Source: Armillaria gallica
Lineage: Eukaryota > Basidiomycota > Agaricomycetes > Agaricales > Physalacriaceae
DNA length: 64,000 nucleotides
NCBI GenBank assembly: GCA_037576215.1
Contig: JBANDB010000011.1
Coordinates: 1,736,001 to 1,800,000, forward strand
Direction of reading: 5' to 3'
Notes under the pieces: model-generated
Told to the model about the DNA's origin: nothing
Database searches by the model: none
Seen by the model: the letters and a program-made list of their open reading frames with translations, nothing else
In this document: one piece after another, positions 24,048-36,925 of the stretch
How the letters are laid out: every line of letters starts with the position of its first letter
Position numbering within the stretch: position 1 is the stretch's first letter
Made by a program: the position numbers and the translations under genes

Positions 24048-26653
24048 AGTGGAGTACGGGAGGTTCAAGGTAAGCGTTGTGAGGAGAGATGATTGTGATT
24101 GCTTGCACAGGTTTTGACTCCGAGTGTAACACTGCACTTGGGCTGGCACGTGCGCCATCTGATAATACCCGCATTGACGACCCAGTCCAATGAGATATAG
24201 GACAAATAAGATGTCGTTTTGGTGGATGTCGACTTAGACTCTTGAATATTTTTGCGAGACGCTGGACAATTTTTCCAGGAGTGACTGCAGGCGTGATACC
24301 TTGAGAGCGGCAATGCAGCCATGTCCACGCCATTGGTTTCATGAATGGCGCCCTTCCTTCATTGCGGACATCAATCATGGGATACAGAAAAAGAGGAACT
24401 CGGAATATACTCACTCCGATATCCATCATTACAGGCATGGAAGTACAACTGTCCCTCGACACAGTTGTATACGGACTGAGATTGTTTGTAACTTTCACTG
24501 TCGGCATCTGACCGCCCTGTTGAACTAGATCCAACAATAAGTGTGTAAGAGCGGGACTGTCCGTGATAGTCTGCTCCGGGCAATGAGGATCAAAACTCTC
24601 TTTCGACGCATCAACAGAACCCACCCAACCTTAGCGCCCTAGTACCGAAGTTCAGTAAACGATGTTGCCCTTAGTTCTCTGGGAGAATCCTTCGTCTAGA
24701 AGATATAACGGAGCACCATATGATTCACGGAGCTCAGGCGTCTAGAGGACGAGAGCATCAGAGAGGATAGCAAAAACGAAAAGATGATGATGGTGAAATA
24801 GAAAGAAAGGCGGAAACGCGGCGGACAAAGTAATTCACTTTTCGAAAGTCGCGTCAAATTCGCCCTCCGTGACCGCTATGTGACGACCCGAAAAGGAAGC
24901 CACGTAATGAACTGGCGCGCGAGCGCTCAGTAACTTGTCGCGTGGAAGTTCAAACTTCAGGGTGGCATTGAAGAGAAATTTTCACAAGTTCTACAGAGCT
25001 TACTTGCCTGTCATCTTTCAGGCTAGCTAGGAGTAAAAGGAGTAATAATTCTGGATTTATTCAGAAAGCATAGTTAAGAATATGTTGTACCACTACATAC
25101 TAGTAATAAGTAAGCCAGTACATATAGTTCCTTATTTTCTCGAATCTCCCATGATGAACATCGATCCCAGAGCCATGGCGCCAGCAGCCTGACGCCAATA
25201 ATGACCGACGTGTCGGGTCAGGCGACAGTCGCGCGCCCACCGCCGTCGATAGTCCCGATTTCGTTCGACCTCCAAGTTGCGATATCCGATGTCGAAGCCA
25301 TTAGGTGAGTCACAAGTGGTGACTGGTGTGGCGATAGCATCGGCGGCATGCAGCCGATGGGCGAGGTGGGAGAGGAGGGCGGTGGACGGGTTGTCGGTGG
25401 TGGTGGTGGTGATGGTTGGTAGAATACATGGTGGTGGCGATTTGTCGAGTCGAGCTGGGCCGTGGTCATGTGCTTAGCTCGTCAGGGGACTTCCTCTTTT
25501 GGACTCACGTGGTGGCTGTACGAAGGGCGAATATGCAACAGCTCTTTTCGAATTGCTAATTGATCGGTCCCACGTGGCCATCCCGCTCTCCAACCGTCAC
25601 CCACCCACCTACACCGACCAGGAACAGAATTGCCCCGGAGGACACCAGAAATAAGTGTAGGCAAAAGCACTATTAATGACCTTTCGAAATTGGGGGGAAA
25701 AATCACCGATGGGCATAAGCATTTTAAAGCTGACCCGGGGCCGCATCTGTCGTCCAGGAAGCCTGAGTTGAGGATCAAGTATAGAACTATGGGCGTTAGT
25801 GGTGTCTGATCAGTGATCATGTGGCGGCTGATATTCTTGCTCTTTGCAGGCAAGTGGAACACGTTTTATAAGTGAGCGGCTACCAGTCAATATAAGCCGA
25901 ATTGGGGATAGCGTACGATTTTAATGTTCCTTTCTACAGTTTGCTCCTTCGTGTCTCTCTTACGGAAAGCCGTTCGTCGGATGACGAAAAATACTTGAAA
26001 GCGTCACCATTTTAAACTGACTTTTCATTCAGGTTTTCCTCACGGTCGCAAACGAGTACGAATTTACGGGCCGTCATCTCAGGGCCATCCAACTCCAAGG
26101 ATCAAGGAACTTTACGTGATGCTATCCACATTCAAAAGGATTTTCGTTTTCGCCGATAGAACTAGACTCTTGAGTAAATGTTCCCCTAGTCATGCGGCGG
26201 TGTGACTGTCCCCTGGTGAGAAGCGTTTGGCCTGGCTTCGCGGGGTGATCAAAAGATCCACTTGATCTTTCGCACTTACTCTTCTCTCCTCTACTTTCCC
26301 CCCTCCTCATGATGGTTGTTGGGAAAGCACTGTCTATGTCCTACTCCCTGACCCGGTCACTCAAATCTCCCTCTCTCTGTTTGGTCAGGCACTCACAGCT
26401 GGTCCGGGATGCTATACGCTCGGACCAAACGCCTAACTCCCAATTCGATGGCAGGCCGGAGAAGGGTCTGCACTTCTTCCCGACACCTCCTCCGCCTTCC
26501 TCACGGCGGTGACTCCGTCTCTCGTCACACGGGTTCGCTGTTAGCTGTTAGCATCGGCAAGACCTACGCCCTCAATTCTTCGTTCCAACTCTACTCCCAC
26601 CATCATCAATCTATCTTCTCCCTATTAAATTTCTATTCCGACGACATTTTCAT
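24048..26653. other. Gap with ambiguous short frames on both strands
   Basis: A minus frame at 23965-24624 and others at 25218-25862 are open but show no motif. At 25201 a plus-strand ATG (MTDVSGQATVARPPP) can be spliced at a good GTGAGT donor to a Val-rich hydrophobic segment, while the minus strand of the same DNA encodes a proline-rich frame (YQPSPPPPPTTRPPP). I could not decide between them. A (GGT)n tract lies at about 25398-25424. The last part should be the promoter of metacaspase B. Confidence 0.3.
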
Positions 26654-28482
26654 ATGTACTTCGGTTTCCGTCGCTCACGAGTGTCGAATCCTCTATTCCA
26701 ATCGTCTTTCTCTACCGCCTACCGCTCCAATTCGAGGCGTATCGAGACTAGACCTGTAGCTCGAAAGGCCCTCCTTATTGGGATCAGCTACACCTTGGAA
26801 GAATATAGATTGAAGCAAGAGGTCCAAGTGGAGGGCGCCCTCGCCGATGTTAAGCAAATGCATGACATTCTCACAGGTACGAGCCGCCTATGATATCATA
26901 CTTTTCATCCAGCGTAATCCTTCCACAGGCCCCTTGCATTTCAAGAACGAGGACATTACTGTGTTGACCGACGGACCTGATGCTCCCCGCCAACTATGCC
27001 CTACCAAGGCCAACATCGTAAGTATGGTAACACCACCCTCCGAAGATTATGCTGAGCCATTTTCTCGCACTAGGAAAGGGCGATTAGTGCATTCGTGGGC
27101 GGGACCTCGTCTGGCGATATCTGTTTCCTATTCTGTGCGTCGTCGCTCATTCCAATAGGCTGACGCAGGCCCGGGACCTCATCCAATTGCTCTCAGATGC
27201 CGGGCACGGATACCAGATTTACAACCCTAGCAGCCAAGAAAAGGACAAGCGTGACAAGTGTATGTGCCGCAGCTGTGTAACTGTGCTAATTTTCACTGGA
27301 ATGCTATTTCTTTAGGCATTGTGCCCTGTGACGCTGTCGATCCTGATGGTAATTTCATCGAGGGCAAAATGATCATCGACGACCTCCTTAAGAACATACT
27401 AGTCATGCCCCTCGTGGCCATGGACGCGAAGCTTACTGTGAGTTCTCCCCATCGTTTGCCCCAGAAACCTTATTTTTTCGACTACGTAGGCCGTCTTCGA
27501 TTGCTGTGGGACGGTTCTCGGTATAGTTCACCCACCGATTATCCCTGTCACAGTACTCACCATTAATACGTCTAGATCTCTCACACCATCGCTGTAACGA
27601 CATCACAGTCTGGAAGAGGACAGGTGCGTTCTTCCGCCTACCTGAAAGCACGCGTCTAACTGCAGCCCCTTAGCACTCCGTGTATACAGACACAGTTAGT
27701 ATTATGCCCGCACAATCATCGCGACTCTAATCCCGTTTGCCTAGTCTTCTCAAAGACATCTGCTAACCTAAGCATGATCGTCCCTTGCACACTCAACTCG
27801 TTCGCCCCCGGTGTCACTTCAAACTGGGACCCGCGTCTTAAGGACTGCGAAGGTTTTTGTCTGCTCCCAAAGCGCAGGGGTTCCGGATACGTCGTACGTC
27901 ATTTTTGTAAGATTGTTGCATCGGTATTCCGGCGATTTAACGCGACTTGCTAGGTCTGCATCTCGGCTTGTCGGGACGAAGAATTCGCTTGGGGTGGTAA
28001 GAAAGGAGGGTCGTTGACAAGGGTAAGATCTCCCGTAGTGCCTGTCTTCCAATAAGGCTGAGCGTACCCTCCCCAAGGCTTTGATATTTGCACTACGTTT
28101 GTATTTTCTTCCTAGTTGACGACCCTTTCTGAAGGAACTCACAGGCCGCGACCTCCATCCGACACTAAAAGACCTGAATATGTTCATAGGGTTGCTTTCT
28201 CCGCTTTGATTTAGTTCATATCAGTACTAAACCCTTTATAGCGCTAGAGTCAAAGCCTATTCCAATATGATAGAGAATCGCAAGAAGAGGCAGGAGAATC
28301 CCTCAAAGGTCGCTCAGCATCCCCAAGTAAGCCGCTACATTACTCCGCCGACATTCTTTTACTTATTTGATCGTAGTTCTCTAGTCTTTGGCCTCTGGTA
28401 AGCTAAAATTCAAGCCCCTCAGTTCTTATGCTCTTACTCAATTTCTATGCTCAAGGACATGCACCAGCGTTTTCTGTGTTAA
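26654..28482 (+). CDS. Metacaspase-like protein, copy B, altered active site
   Basis: Paralogue of the flanking copies with the same exon pattern. The start ATG at 26654 gives MYFGFRRSRVSNPLF. The p20 strand is RKALLIGISYTLEEY, then FKNEDITVLTDGPDAP, ERAISAFVGGTSSGDI and, across an intron, FLFYAGHGYQIYN with the catalytic His intact. At the Cys site the sequence reads AVFDCCGTVLG: compared with copies A and C, six bases for His-Ser are missing at 27507/27508, right after the second Cys. The rest continues normally: DLSHHRCND, VCISACRDEEFAWGG, KGGSLTR, SSLWPLDMHQRFLC and TAA at 28480-28482. The frame is otherwise open, so it may be a recent pseudoenzyme rather than a dead gene. Confidence 0.82.
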
Positions 28483-30614
28483 TCCCACGATCGCCTTACT
28501 ACGCGTCGATCTACCTCCACCGCATCTGCGTCGTCCCAAATTCTCTGTGTTATCGAACTGCTTTGCATTGTCCCCGTTTTGCATCTTTTCCTCGCTTTAT
28601 ACCTGATGCGTTTGATATGACTTTCTATTCGCGTTTCCATTCTCAGAATCTTCGCAAATCGCCTGCTTTCTGCTACGGGCATTTATATTTTGTCCCGCTA
28701 CTCGTTCCAATTCTCGTTTCTGGCATTGTTTAGATACCTCGCACATGCTCCCTAGGATACCCTACTGCGATATGTTGCCATCTGTATGTCTCCAATGTGT
28801 ATCCGTAGTCCATTCTTCGTTGATCCGTTAAGATTTTATGGCACGATTTTGTGTTGAATGTTCATCACTTCAAGCGATGCAATTTCTTTAGAAGGCATAA
28901 ACCCTCTATGTTTCGTCGGATCATTTTGAAGATGGTTTTACGACCATCATGGTCGCGAACTTGAAACGTAGCTGCCTGGCAGTTCAGATTTATCGATATC
29001 TCCAGAACAGTACGATGCAGAAAAAAGCCGTGGTACCCTCAACAACCTCACAATATGTATTTGAAACCCTGAACAGCCCTTCAACATCAATGCCATGCCA
29101 GCTAGTCTTTCCAAATAAGAAGAAGTGCGGATGTCCGACGATAGTATTTTGTTTCTCCAATCGCGCGCCGTGGCCGGATAATGTCACAGCAATCAGAAGA
29201 GATCGAGATTAAAATGGGTCATAAGAACCCCAATATGGTTGATTTAGTCTTTGAATTTTTTTACTCATTAATTCCTGAAAATGCCTGTGAAAAAGGCGGA
29301 TTTGAGGAGGATGACAGTCCGATTCCACATGTACAGGCACGGGTATTTTTTGTTTGTTAAGCACCCCAAAAATTCTTTTGAGCTAGGCGCGGCCAAAAGG
29401 TGCATGTGAACCGTGAAAGAAGAAGGGTAGAAATGATGGTTGCTGCCTAGTTGTGCTCACTGGCGCCATCAACTTGAACTCAACGTCATGAAAGTGATCG
29501 ACTTACGTCACTGGCCGCTTTACGCGCCACCGTGACAGTGACGCGTCCGACGATTCTTTTCCAGTGTCATCGGACCTCCCGGCTGGGCCGGAAATTCAAT
29601 GGATGTAGTAGGAAATGGTCAAAATCTCGTAAGTACTGGAGCTGATAACTACTGAATGTCGATTCCTTCACAGAAGGGAATCGTCGTAACGGTAGCGGAT
29701 TTGGGCGCTTGGGCCGCTCTACTTGAATTTGGCTGGGTCGAGCTACTGAGCATATTGCCCTTTTTCTGTTGGGATAATCTGGATATCTTTGTGTCTGTCT
29801 GTGATATTCTTTCGTGTCTTTTTGAAGCTAGATGGACCGGAATGTGTCTCTAACTCAATTACAGCGATCAACGAATCTTCGGCGTTCTATCTTTACAGAA
29901 GACCTTTCGTCGGTCCACAGGGTATGTCCGAAATATACCTGACAAAAAATCTGAATACCAGCGCTATTGATCAGTACCTCGTCCTGCCGCTAGTCAATCC
30001 TTCAGCTATAGGCTGTGAAATTTGCCGCGCGATCTGATCGCCACAGAGTTCTCTATTATAACTATGATCACTAGTCCGACAGGCATCTTGTAACTAAGTG
30101 TGCGATGCCGTCTGGATTGATATGAGACTTTTTTGGCGATAGAACTATATACTTTTGTAAGACAGCCATTGTCACGAGTCGAATACTCAGCTGTGCCTTA
30201 TGTCCGAAACATTGAAGCCTCGGTGGCACCTCATATCGTGGCATTGTTGATGGAACCCACACTAGATCGTCCCGAGCCAAAACATCTCTTTCCATCGTCT
30301 CTCCACGATTTATCCTTCCCTCGAGAGCTCTGTTCACGCGTCGTTTCCATCCGGGGCCCCAGGTTTGGCTGACGCTGGCTACTCAGCTGTTATAATCCAC
30401 GTGGAAGTCCCGGTGGTGGCCAGGCCGTCCTTCCGGAAAAACCATAGTCGACACGTAGGATGCTATGTGCTGCCCCCCGGAGCAGCACCATGGACGCCGA
30501 CGCCGACGTTCTTCCCGCTGTTGAGTACTGAGAAAGGGTCAAGACGTCACCTCTCTTTTCATCTACCACCACCCATCTATTTCCTGCTCTGCCCTCTGCC
30601 TGGACGACCTCAAC
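28483..30614. other. Gap between metacaspases B and C
   Basis: Only short frames (for example 28949-29212 plus and 30071-30337 minus) without motifs. The final 300 bases should hold the promoter of copy C. I see no transposon ends or terminal repeats that would explain the duplication of the array. Confidence 0.35.
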
Positions 30615-32452
30615 ATGATTTCTGGACCTGGCCGTTTGCGCCCCTCCAATCATTTACCACCGCCCTCTGCCAACATCTCCCACCGTATCGATAAACATGT
30701 GACCCGAAAGGCCCTGCTCATCGGTGTAAGCTATACCCTGGAAGAGTTCGCGTCGGGGAAGGATGACCAGATGGAAGGGACCCACACAGATGTTGATAAA
30801 TTTCGTGACCTCCTCATGGGTACGTTCCAGCCGGATACGGAGATGGTGGAGTCTAACGCTCCCTTTGCAGGCATTATGTATTTCGACAAGGACGACATCG
30901 TTATCATGACAGATACTCTTGAGACTTCACCCCACCTGTGGCCTACCAAAGTAAACATCGTACGTCCATAAACCCACCTCCCAAATAGGGAGCTGACCCA
31001 TCCTTGCTTAGGAGAGAGAGATCCACCGTTTTGTTCAAGGTGCTTCCCCTGGTGATATCTATTTTATTTTCTGTTAGTCTTTCCTACCGTGTTGTCGACC
31101 CCATATTAATTTTTTGGCAAGACGGGGGCCACGGATACCAAATACCCAACGAGAACAGCGCGGAAGCCGACAAGAAAGATGAGCGTAGGCAAAATTCACT
31201 CGTTCATCAGGCCGCCATTTCACGCAACTGGTATTTGTTTCGCAGACATTGTTCCTTGTGATGCCATTGGTCCCAAAGGATTTATCGAGGACAAGATGAT
31301 CATTGACGACGACCTCAAGGATATCCTGGTCATGCCTCTGGCTGCCGCAGATGCCAAGCTTACTGTAAGTGACCATTCCATCCGGCACCTCCCACTACAC
31401 CAGCCTCGTGTGACTCTGGAATTTGTAGGCTGTTTTCGACTGCTGCCACAGCGGCACTGTTCTCGGTATGCCCCAACCCTTTCTTATTCCCATACCGCTT
31501 TGATTTATGACCCTTCCCCCAAGACCTCTCCCACTACCGTTGCAATGATAGCACGTCATGGACAAAGACTGGTAAGTATTTCTTCTCATGCACGCATAGC
31601 ACATTAATCTGGGCCATTAGTCCGTCGTCTATACAGATACAGTCCGTCATCTGCCCCCACAATCACTTTTTCCAACAACTGACGTTCCCGTTCATCCAGT
31701 CTTCTCCGAGACTTCCGTGAATTTGAGCCTCCTCGGTCCCCGAACAGTCAACAAGTTCATAGCTGCCTCACATCTGAGCCCACACATCAAGGATTGCAAA
31801 GGGTTTTGCTTGGTCCGCAAGCGCAAAGGAACAGGATACATCGTAGGACATTCAAATATATTGGACGTGTTATCACCCAATGACCTTGTATTTCTTTGTA
31901 GGTCTGCATCTCTGCATGCCGGGACGAGGAAATTGCATGGGGAGGAAAGAGGGGAGGATCGCTAACTAGGGTAAGCCCATTTTTTGTTATTCGCGTTAAA
32001 CTTTCCGCCTTAATGTTGGCTTCTTTTAGGCGATAATGTCGGCAATGAGTGCGTATTTTCAATTCCTTCCGTTTGAATGCTTTTCTCACTATCAAAATAC
32101 ACAGAAACCAATCCCGAACCAACGTTAGAGGAGTTGAATGTCACGATAGAGTTTGCTCTTCACACTGTCTTAGCTGATATCACCACTGAAGCTTTCTTTT
32201 AGTGCTACCGTTAAAGTCTACGCTAGAAACGTAGAGGAGCAAAGGAAAAAGGAGGAGCAGAGCCTTCCAAAGATCGTTCAACACCCTCAAGTGAGTCAGA
32301 ATCCTGCTTCGCTACACTCTTCAACTCATCATTCAATGCACTAGTTCTCCAGCCTGTGGCCGTTGGTAAGTAGACTCCCGTATGCCCAGTCGCACTCTCG
32401 TAATTTTCAACCCATCGCGAACTAGGATATGAACCAGCGTTTCTTGCGTTGA
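30615..32452 (+). CDS. Metacaspase-like cysteine peptidase, copy C
   Basis: Third member of the array, apparently intact. The start ATG at 30615 gives MISGPGRLRPSNHL, close to the start of copy A (MISGSRLLRS). Motifs in order: RKALLIGVSYTLEEF; FDKDDIVIMTD and WPTKVNI; IHRFVQGASPGDIYFIF joined over a GTTAGT intron to YGGHGYQIPNENS (catalytic His); VPCDAIGP; AVFDCCHSGTVLG with Cys-Cys-His-Ser at 31441-31452; DLSHYRCNDSTSW; VCISACRDEEIAWGGK; GGSLTR. The gene ends SSLWPLDMNQRFLR with TGA at 32450-32452. All expected catalytic residues are present. Local expansion suggests lineage-specific roles in regulated cell death or stress, but this is inference. Confidence 0.88.
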
Positions 32453-33108
32453 AGCATGACTGTATACGCCAATTCTCTATGCTTTCGAGTTGCTTTTCGT
32501 GTTTGTTCAACGCATTTTATTTGTTTTTACTATATGCATACACTACTGCTCGCCTTTGCTTTCATGATTTACTTGTTCCCTGCTTTCTTCATATTTTCGT
32601 CCTGCATAGCCAAAAGCTTCTCAGTGTATACTACAATGTGTATCCCTAGTTTTCCCTTCGTAATATCATAGGACTATTGTCCGCGAGCTTGTCCAACGCA
32701 TGCCCGGCCATAATTACTATCGAATGCCAAATGCACTATCTACGCCATCTTTACTGGATTCATCTCGCTGTTGACAGTCCAACCCAATGGTGATTGATTG
32801 AAGAGATCTCAGTGGACCGCGAGTTGAATGCGGCGCTTTCAGTTTTTAGCCTCGGCAACATAATACTTGAAGTTAGTATCGGCACTTTACGCTAACGAAG
32901 CAAGAAGTCAATTGTTGGTATATACTGGAATGGTCGTAACAATAACTGTACGCATGATCCAGATGTTCAGTTATGAATTATAGGATCGCAGGCGGCTTGA
33001 AGCTGAATAAATTGTAAGTAAATCAAGGCTCCATGGACGCGTACTGTATGTGAAATTCTCGATCATTGCTTCCTAGGCTACGAGCTTCATCTAAGGATTA
33101 TAATGTCC
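32453..33108. other. Intergenic stretch between convergent genes
   Basis: T-rich 3' flank of metacaspase C and 3' flank of the next minus-strand gene. Nothing coding is supported. Confidence 0.4.
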
Positions 33109-34426
33109 TTAAAAAATATCTTCCAACATCTCTAAAGACACGTTCGGTTCTTCAAGCCATTCCGATGCAGCATCAGTTGAGCTGACTGAAGCGCAGCGTT
33201 TGTAATATCTTTCCACAATAGCAGCGAAGACATCATCCACTCTGATAACAAATCAGTACAAGTTCAGAAGATTGTGTCACGTCGTACCTCTTCAATCTGC
33301 ATTTATCCCAGGCGGTCGTCCACAGATCCTCGAGCCTGTCTAAGACCCGACAGAGCTTAGCACCCTGGGATACACAAAAGTCGAAACGATCGGTATTGAC
33401 GCTTTCGCGTTCTATTTTAACAGTGCAGTTCCAACCGTAAGTCATCTGCCAGGAGTTAACCGTGACGGGGTAGGGTGCAAAAGGTAGTTCCATAGGAGGT
33501 AGCTTGACTGAGAGACACCTCCGATCGCCGACCCATCTGAGGGAATGAGCCTGAAATTCTGAGTAGGGATTGGTGACCTCGAACACGGTCAATTCTGAAA
33601 AAAGGTCCCAGCCACGGTCGATGTACTTCTGACGTCCCGTATCTTGGGAATAGCCATTGGTACTAATGATGAGGCCTCGTCTTTGGTGGAAGGTGGTTCT
33701 GGGGTAGAGAGAATAAGCGTGGGTGGCTGTGATGATGTTCATCACCGTAGCTGAAAAGGCTTCATCAGTACTAAAGAGGAAACAAGAAGCGAGTTTACTT
33801 GCTGCAGTGGTACGCTAGAATGATATCCATAGGAGAATTGCGTGCTGACATTACTTGGATCTTCTTCCCGTTACGATGGAAGTCAAGGACTTGTATCATA
33901 CCACGACAGACATAGATTTCGTCGTCAGCAACCTCATGGATGATATCTTCCGTGATTTCGTGAAAGGGCTTTGTCTGGCTCGCCCGGGGACAAAATTGAT
34001 AGCCAATTCTGAGCAAAAAGTCTCCGACCTCCCTGCCGTACCTGAAGGGAGTGTAAATATCAAGGTCTGAATTGGGATATGTCGTCCGTTGTAAGAACTG
34101 TAGGGCAGTGGACCCAGAGATGAGGGTTCCAGTCTTTGCCTGGATCAAGCGAAACTCCAAGAGTTCCTTTTCGGAGAAGTACGAAACCATGAGTTGTATG
34201 AACTCGCTCCAGAAATAGGATTCAATGATTGTCTTCCTCTTTTGGTCAACCCCTCCGAAACGGATAACATCCAGAGGAGAGAGATACGATAAGATCAGGG
34301 CGTATACTTCGGGGGGACTGCAATATTAACGCGTAGAAATTCAGAAACGTTCATCTTGTTAGCCTAAAATACATACAGGTCGAGGAAAACACGGCGTGGT
34401 TGGAAGAAGCTGAACCCCGGAGGCAT
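33109..34426 (-). CDS. F-box-like plus nucleotidyltransferase-fold protein
   Basis: Four exons (34377-34426, 33803-34317, 33288-33750, 33109-33241) splice exactly to 386 residues. The first splice makes VFLDLPPEVYALILSYLSP, an F-box-like start, followed by VIRFGGVDQKRKTIIESYFW. The second part has the nucleotidyltransferase core: GSTALQFL followed by SDLDIY, matching the G-S...D-x-D pattern, then FLLRIGYQF. The third intron, 33751-33802, has a GC donor (GCAAGT) and gives AYHCTTVMNIIT, which fits the related fungal proteins better than any GT-AG choice. The protein ends LEEPNVSLEMLEDIF with TAA at 33109-33111. The fold resembles nucleotidyltransferases, but catalytic activity and substrate are unknown. 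Confidence 0.8.
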
Positions 34427-34702
34427 GGCCTCACAGCGCCAAGTTCCCCTTTACTAGCACAACGCAAGCTACACAGTACGTCAGCAGAATGAAGAAAACA
34501 AAAGCAGGACACGAGCCTGGTAGATGAATCGTGCTTGTTCAAATTGCTCGTTGAAAGTTGAAAATAGTCGCGACGCGTTCTTTCAGACTATTTGGGCGGA
34601 GTTGGAACCTATAGGGGCTACATCATGTGCTAACCGCCTCTTTATCCCAGACTCCCACTACTCCCGCTGCTTGCTCACTGTCTACGGCGACGGTGACCCT
34701 TC

Positions 34703-36925
34703 ATGCCTCCCAATTCGCTCACTCTAAAGCAGAGACTTGCGGCATTGTCGATAGCACCGTCTGCACCATCGGCTCCTCATGGCCATGACACGCCTTTACG
34801 ATCCCCCAAACGAAAGAGTTTCTTCAATGTCAATGCTCCCTGGAATAAACGGACCGAGTCTACGTATGCCCAGGACCAACAAGCAAGCGTCCAGGATGTG
34901 ATGGCGAAGCTGATATTCCAAGCAGGAGTCGATTTCGAGTGAGTGTGCCGCTTAATTCTCGGATTTTCTCTCATCGGAGTTTGTATAGAACACGGCCAAT
35001 GTTGGTTATTACCACGCCCCATATCGCTAGAATATCTCATTAATCGTTCCTAGGGTCGTGCTGAATGCTTCGGCCCTCCCGGATCCGCGAGATGTTAACT
35101 ACGATCTACTCTTGTCGTATGTGCTAAATACCCCTGAGATTTTCGCTCTGCTGACGGTCTGCAGCCGAGTACTGTCATATTTGAATCTCTACGGTGTGTA
35201 CCATTGTCGTCATATCTTTATATTCCTAATGCCACGGCAGTTGAGGCCGACTATACCGTCATATTCTTCGCAGCAGGTGGAAAGTACACACCAGGATGGA
35301 ACTGGGTTTGGAAGGCATATCGCAGTCTGAGTCGCAAGTATAGGAAGAACTTGAAGCGACTCTTCATCGTGCATTCTTCCTTCTTTTCGAAAAGTGTGTA
35401 CATTGGTTTTACAACTTTTGCTATCCGTGCTTACAATCCTCTGTAGTGTTGTTCTCTCTTGCGGGAGCAATCATCAGTCCCAAATTCTTTCGCAAGATTG
35501 CCTACGTTGACACGCTATCTGCGCTCGCGGCGCAAATACCTATCACACAAATCGACATACCACCCCCAGTATACCAGGAAAACTCCAAACGTGAAAGGAG
35601 GATAACTTTGCCAACACCGGTCATGTCAAGTGTCTTTGGTGTGCCTTTGGAAGATCTGATGGGGTATGAGGGCGAGAATGGGGGCATCCCAAGAGTGGTT
35701 AAGGATTCCATACAGTTTCTGCGTGAGACTGGAATGGAGGAAGAAGGGCTCTTCCGGCGGTCCCCATCGTCAGCGCTTCTTCGAGCTGCGCAAGAAGCCT
35801 ATGATCGTGGTAGGTTTCATCCTGCTGTCCTGCAACGATTACTAATCAGCTGGCAGGAAACGTCGTGTCGCTGGAGACATTTGGAGACCCTCATCTCGCT
35901 GCTGTACTACTGAAAAAATACCTTCGGGACCTTCCCGAGCCAATATTCCCTGAAACCTTATACCCCACGATACGGCGATGCCCTATACCCTCTAGCGACC
36001 CCACTGACATGACCGCTATATCCTTTGTTCGCGAGACCCTCCTACCTGAATTACCTCCATGCGCGTATATTCTTCTCAGCCACGTCCTCCGTGAGTGACC
36101 TTGTGACATCATTCTCCCCTTCTGACGGTCCACGCAGATTTGATGCACGAGGTTTCCCTGCGTTCTGCTTCGAACAGAATGGACGCCCACAACCTTGCTG
36201 TCGTACTCACCCCCAATTTGGTGTCGGGTACCAATCCTGTCAAAGATGTTTTGATGTGTACCATCCCCGGCGGACCAGCGGTTTTCCAGTCCTCCGTCCA
36301 GTCCAATCCCGCCGTGTTGGCCGAGTCCAAGACGACGTTGGGCATGATTATCAAGCTGTGTATACAGCGATACTACGAGATCTTTGACGAAGTGAGGGAC
36401 CGGACAGAGGCGTTACCGCTGCGACAACCGCAAGAAGACAGTCGCGGTTCGTCTGGGGCGAGTTCGTTGCTGTCAAGCCTCAAGGCGCCTGTACATGTGC
36501 TGCAGAATGATGATGAGGAGGATAGCATTGACGATGAGATGCTGGTGATGCCTATAGGACCAGCTCATGGACACCATCCAAATCCGTCGATATCAGGTCC
36601 ACCGAGTGCGTGGAATGGAAGCACGTTCAAGCCGCGACATCGGAGTACGTTGTCGGGAAGCTCGGGGAAGGTGAAATCGATGCCGGATGGTGGTGGTGGT
36701 GGTGGTGGGTACCAAACGGTGACGAGTAAGACGAGGTCGATGATAAGCATTGAGAGCGGGAACGGAATGGTGGGTCGGAAAGGGTCAATTTCGGTTGGAA
36801 GAGGGACGAATAGGAAGTCTGCGGGGGCGGGAGTGGAAGCGATTGGGATAACTGCAGAGGGATTCTTTACTGCGCCTGTGACAGCGCCGCCGGTACCTTC
36901 TTTGAAGCATCGGACGGAGTCTTGA
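34703..36925 (+). CDS. CRAL-TRIO (BCH-type) plus RhoGAP protein, Ecm25/p50RhoGAP-like
   Basis: GTPase-activating protein for Rho-family GTPases, probably controlling Cdc42/Rho in polar growth. The start ATG at 34703 gives MPPNSLTLKQRLAAL and a short basic leader. The divergent CRAL-TRIO domain is assembled from several small exons: VVLNASALPDP-type entry near 35055, RVLSYLNLY, YTVIFFAAGGKYTPGWNW, YRSLSRKYRKNLKRLFIVH and PKFFRKIAYVDTLSAL. The RhoGAP domain follows: IPRVVKDSIQFLRETG, EEGLFRRSPSS with the arginine finger in G-L-F-R, DPHLAAVLLKKYLRDLPEP, and MDAHNLAVVLTPNLV. The tail is low complexity with a Gly run at about 36688-36708. The last frame closes with TGA at 36923-36925. Confidence 0.88.
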
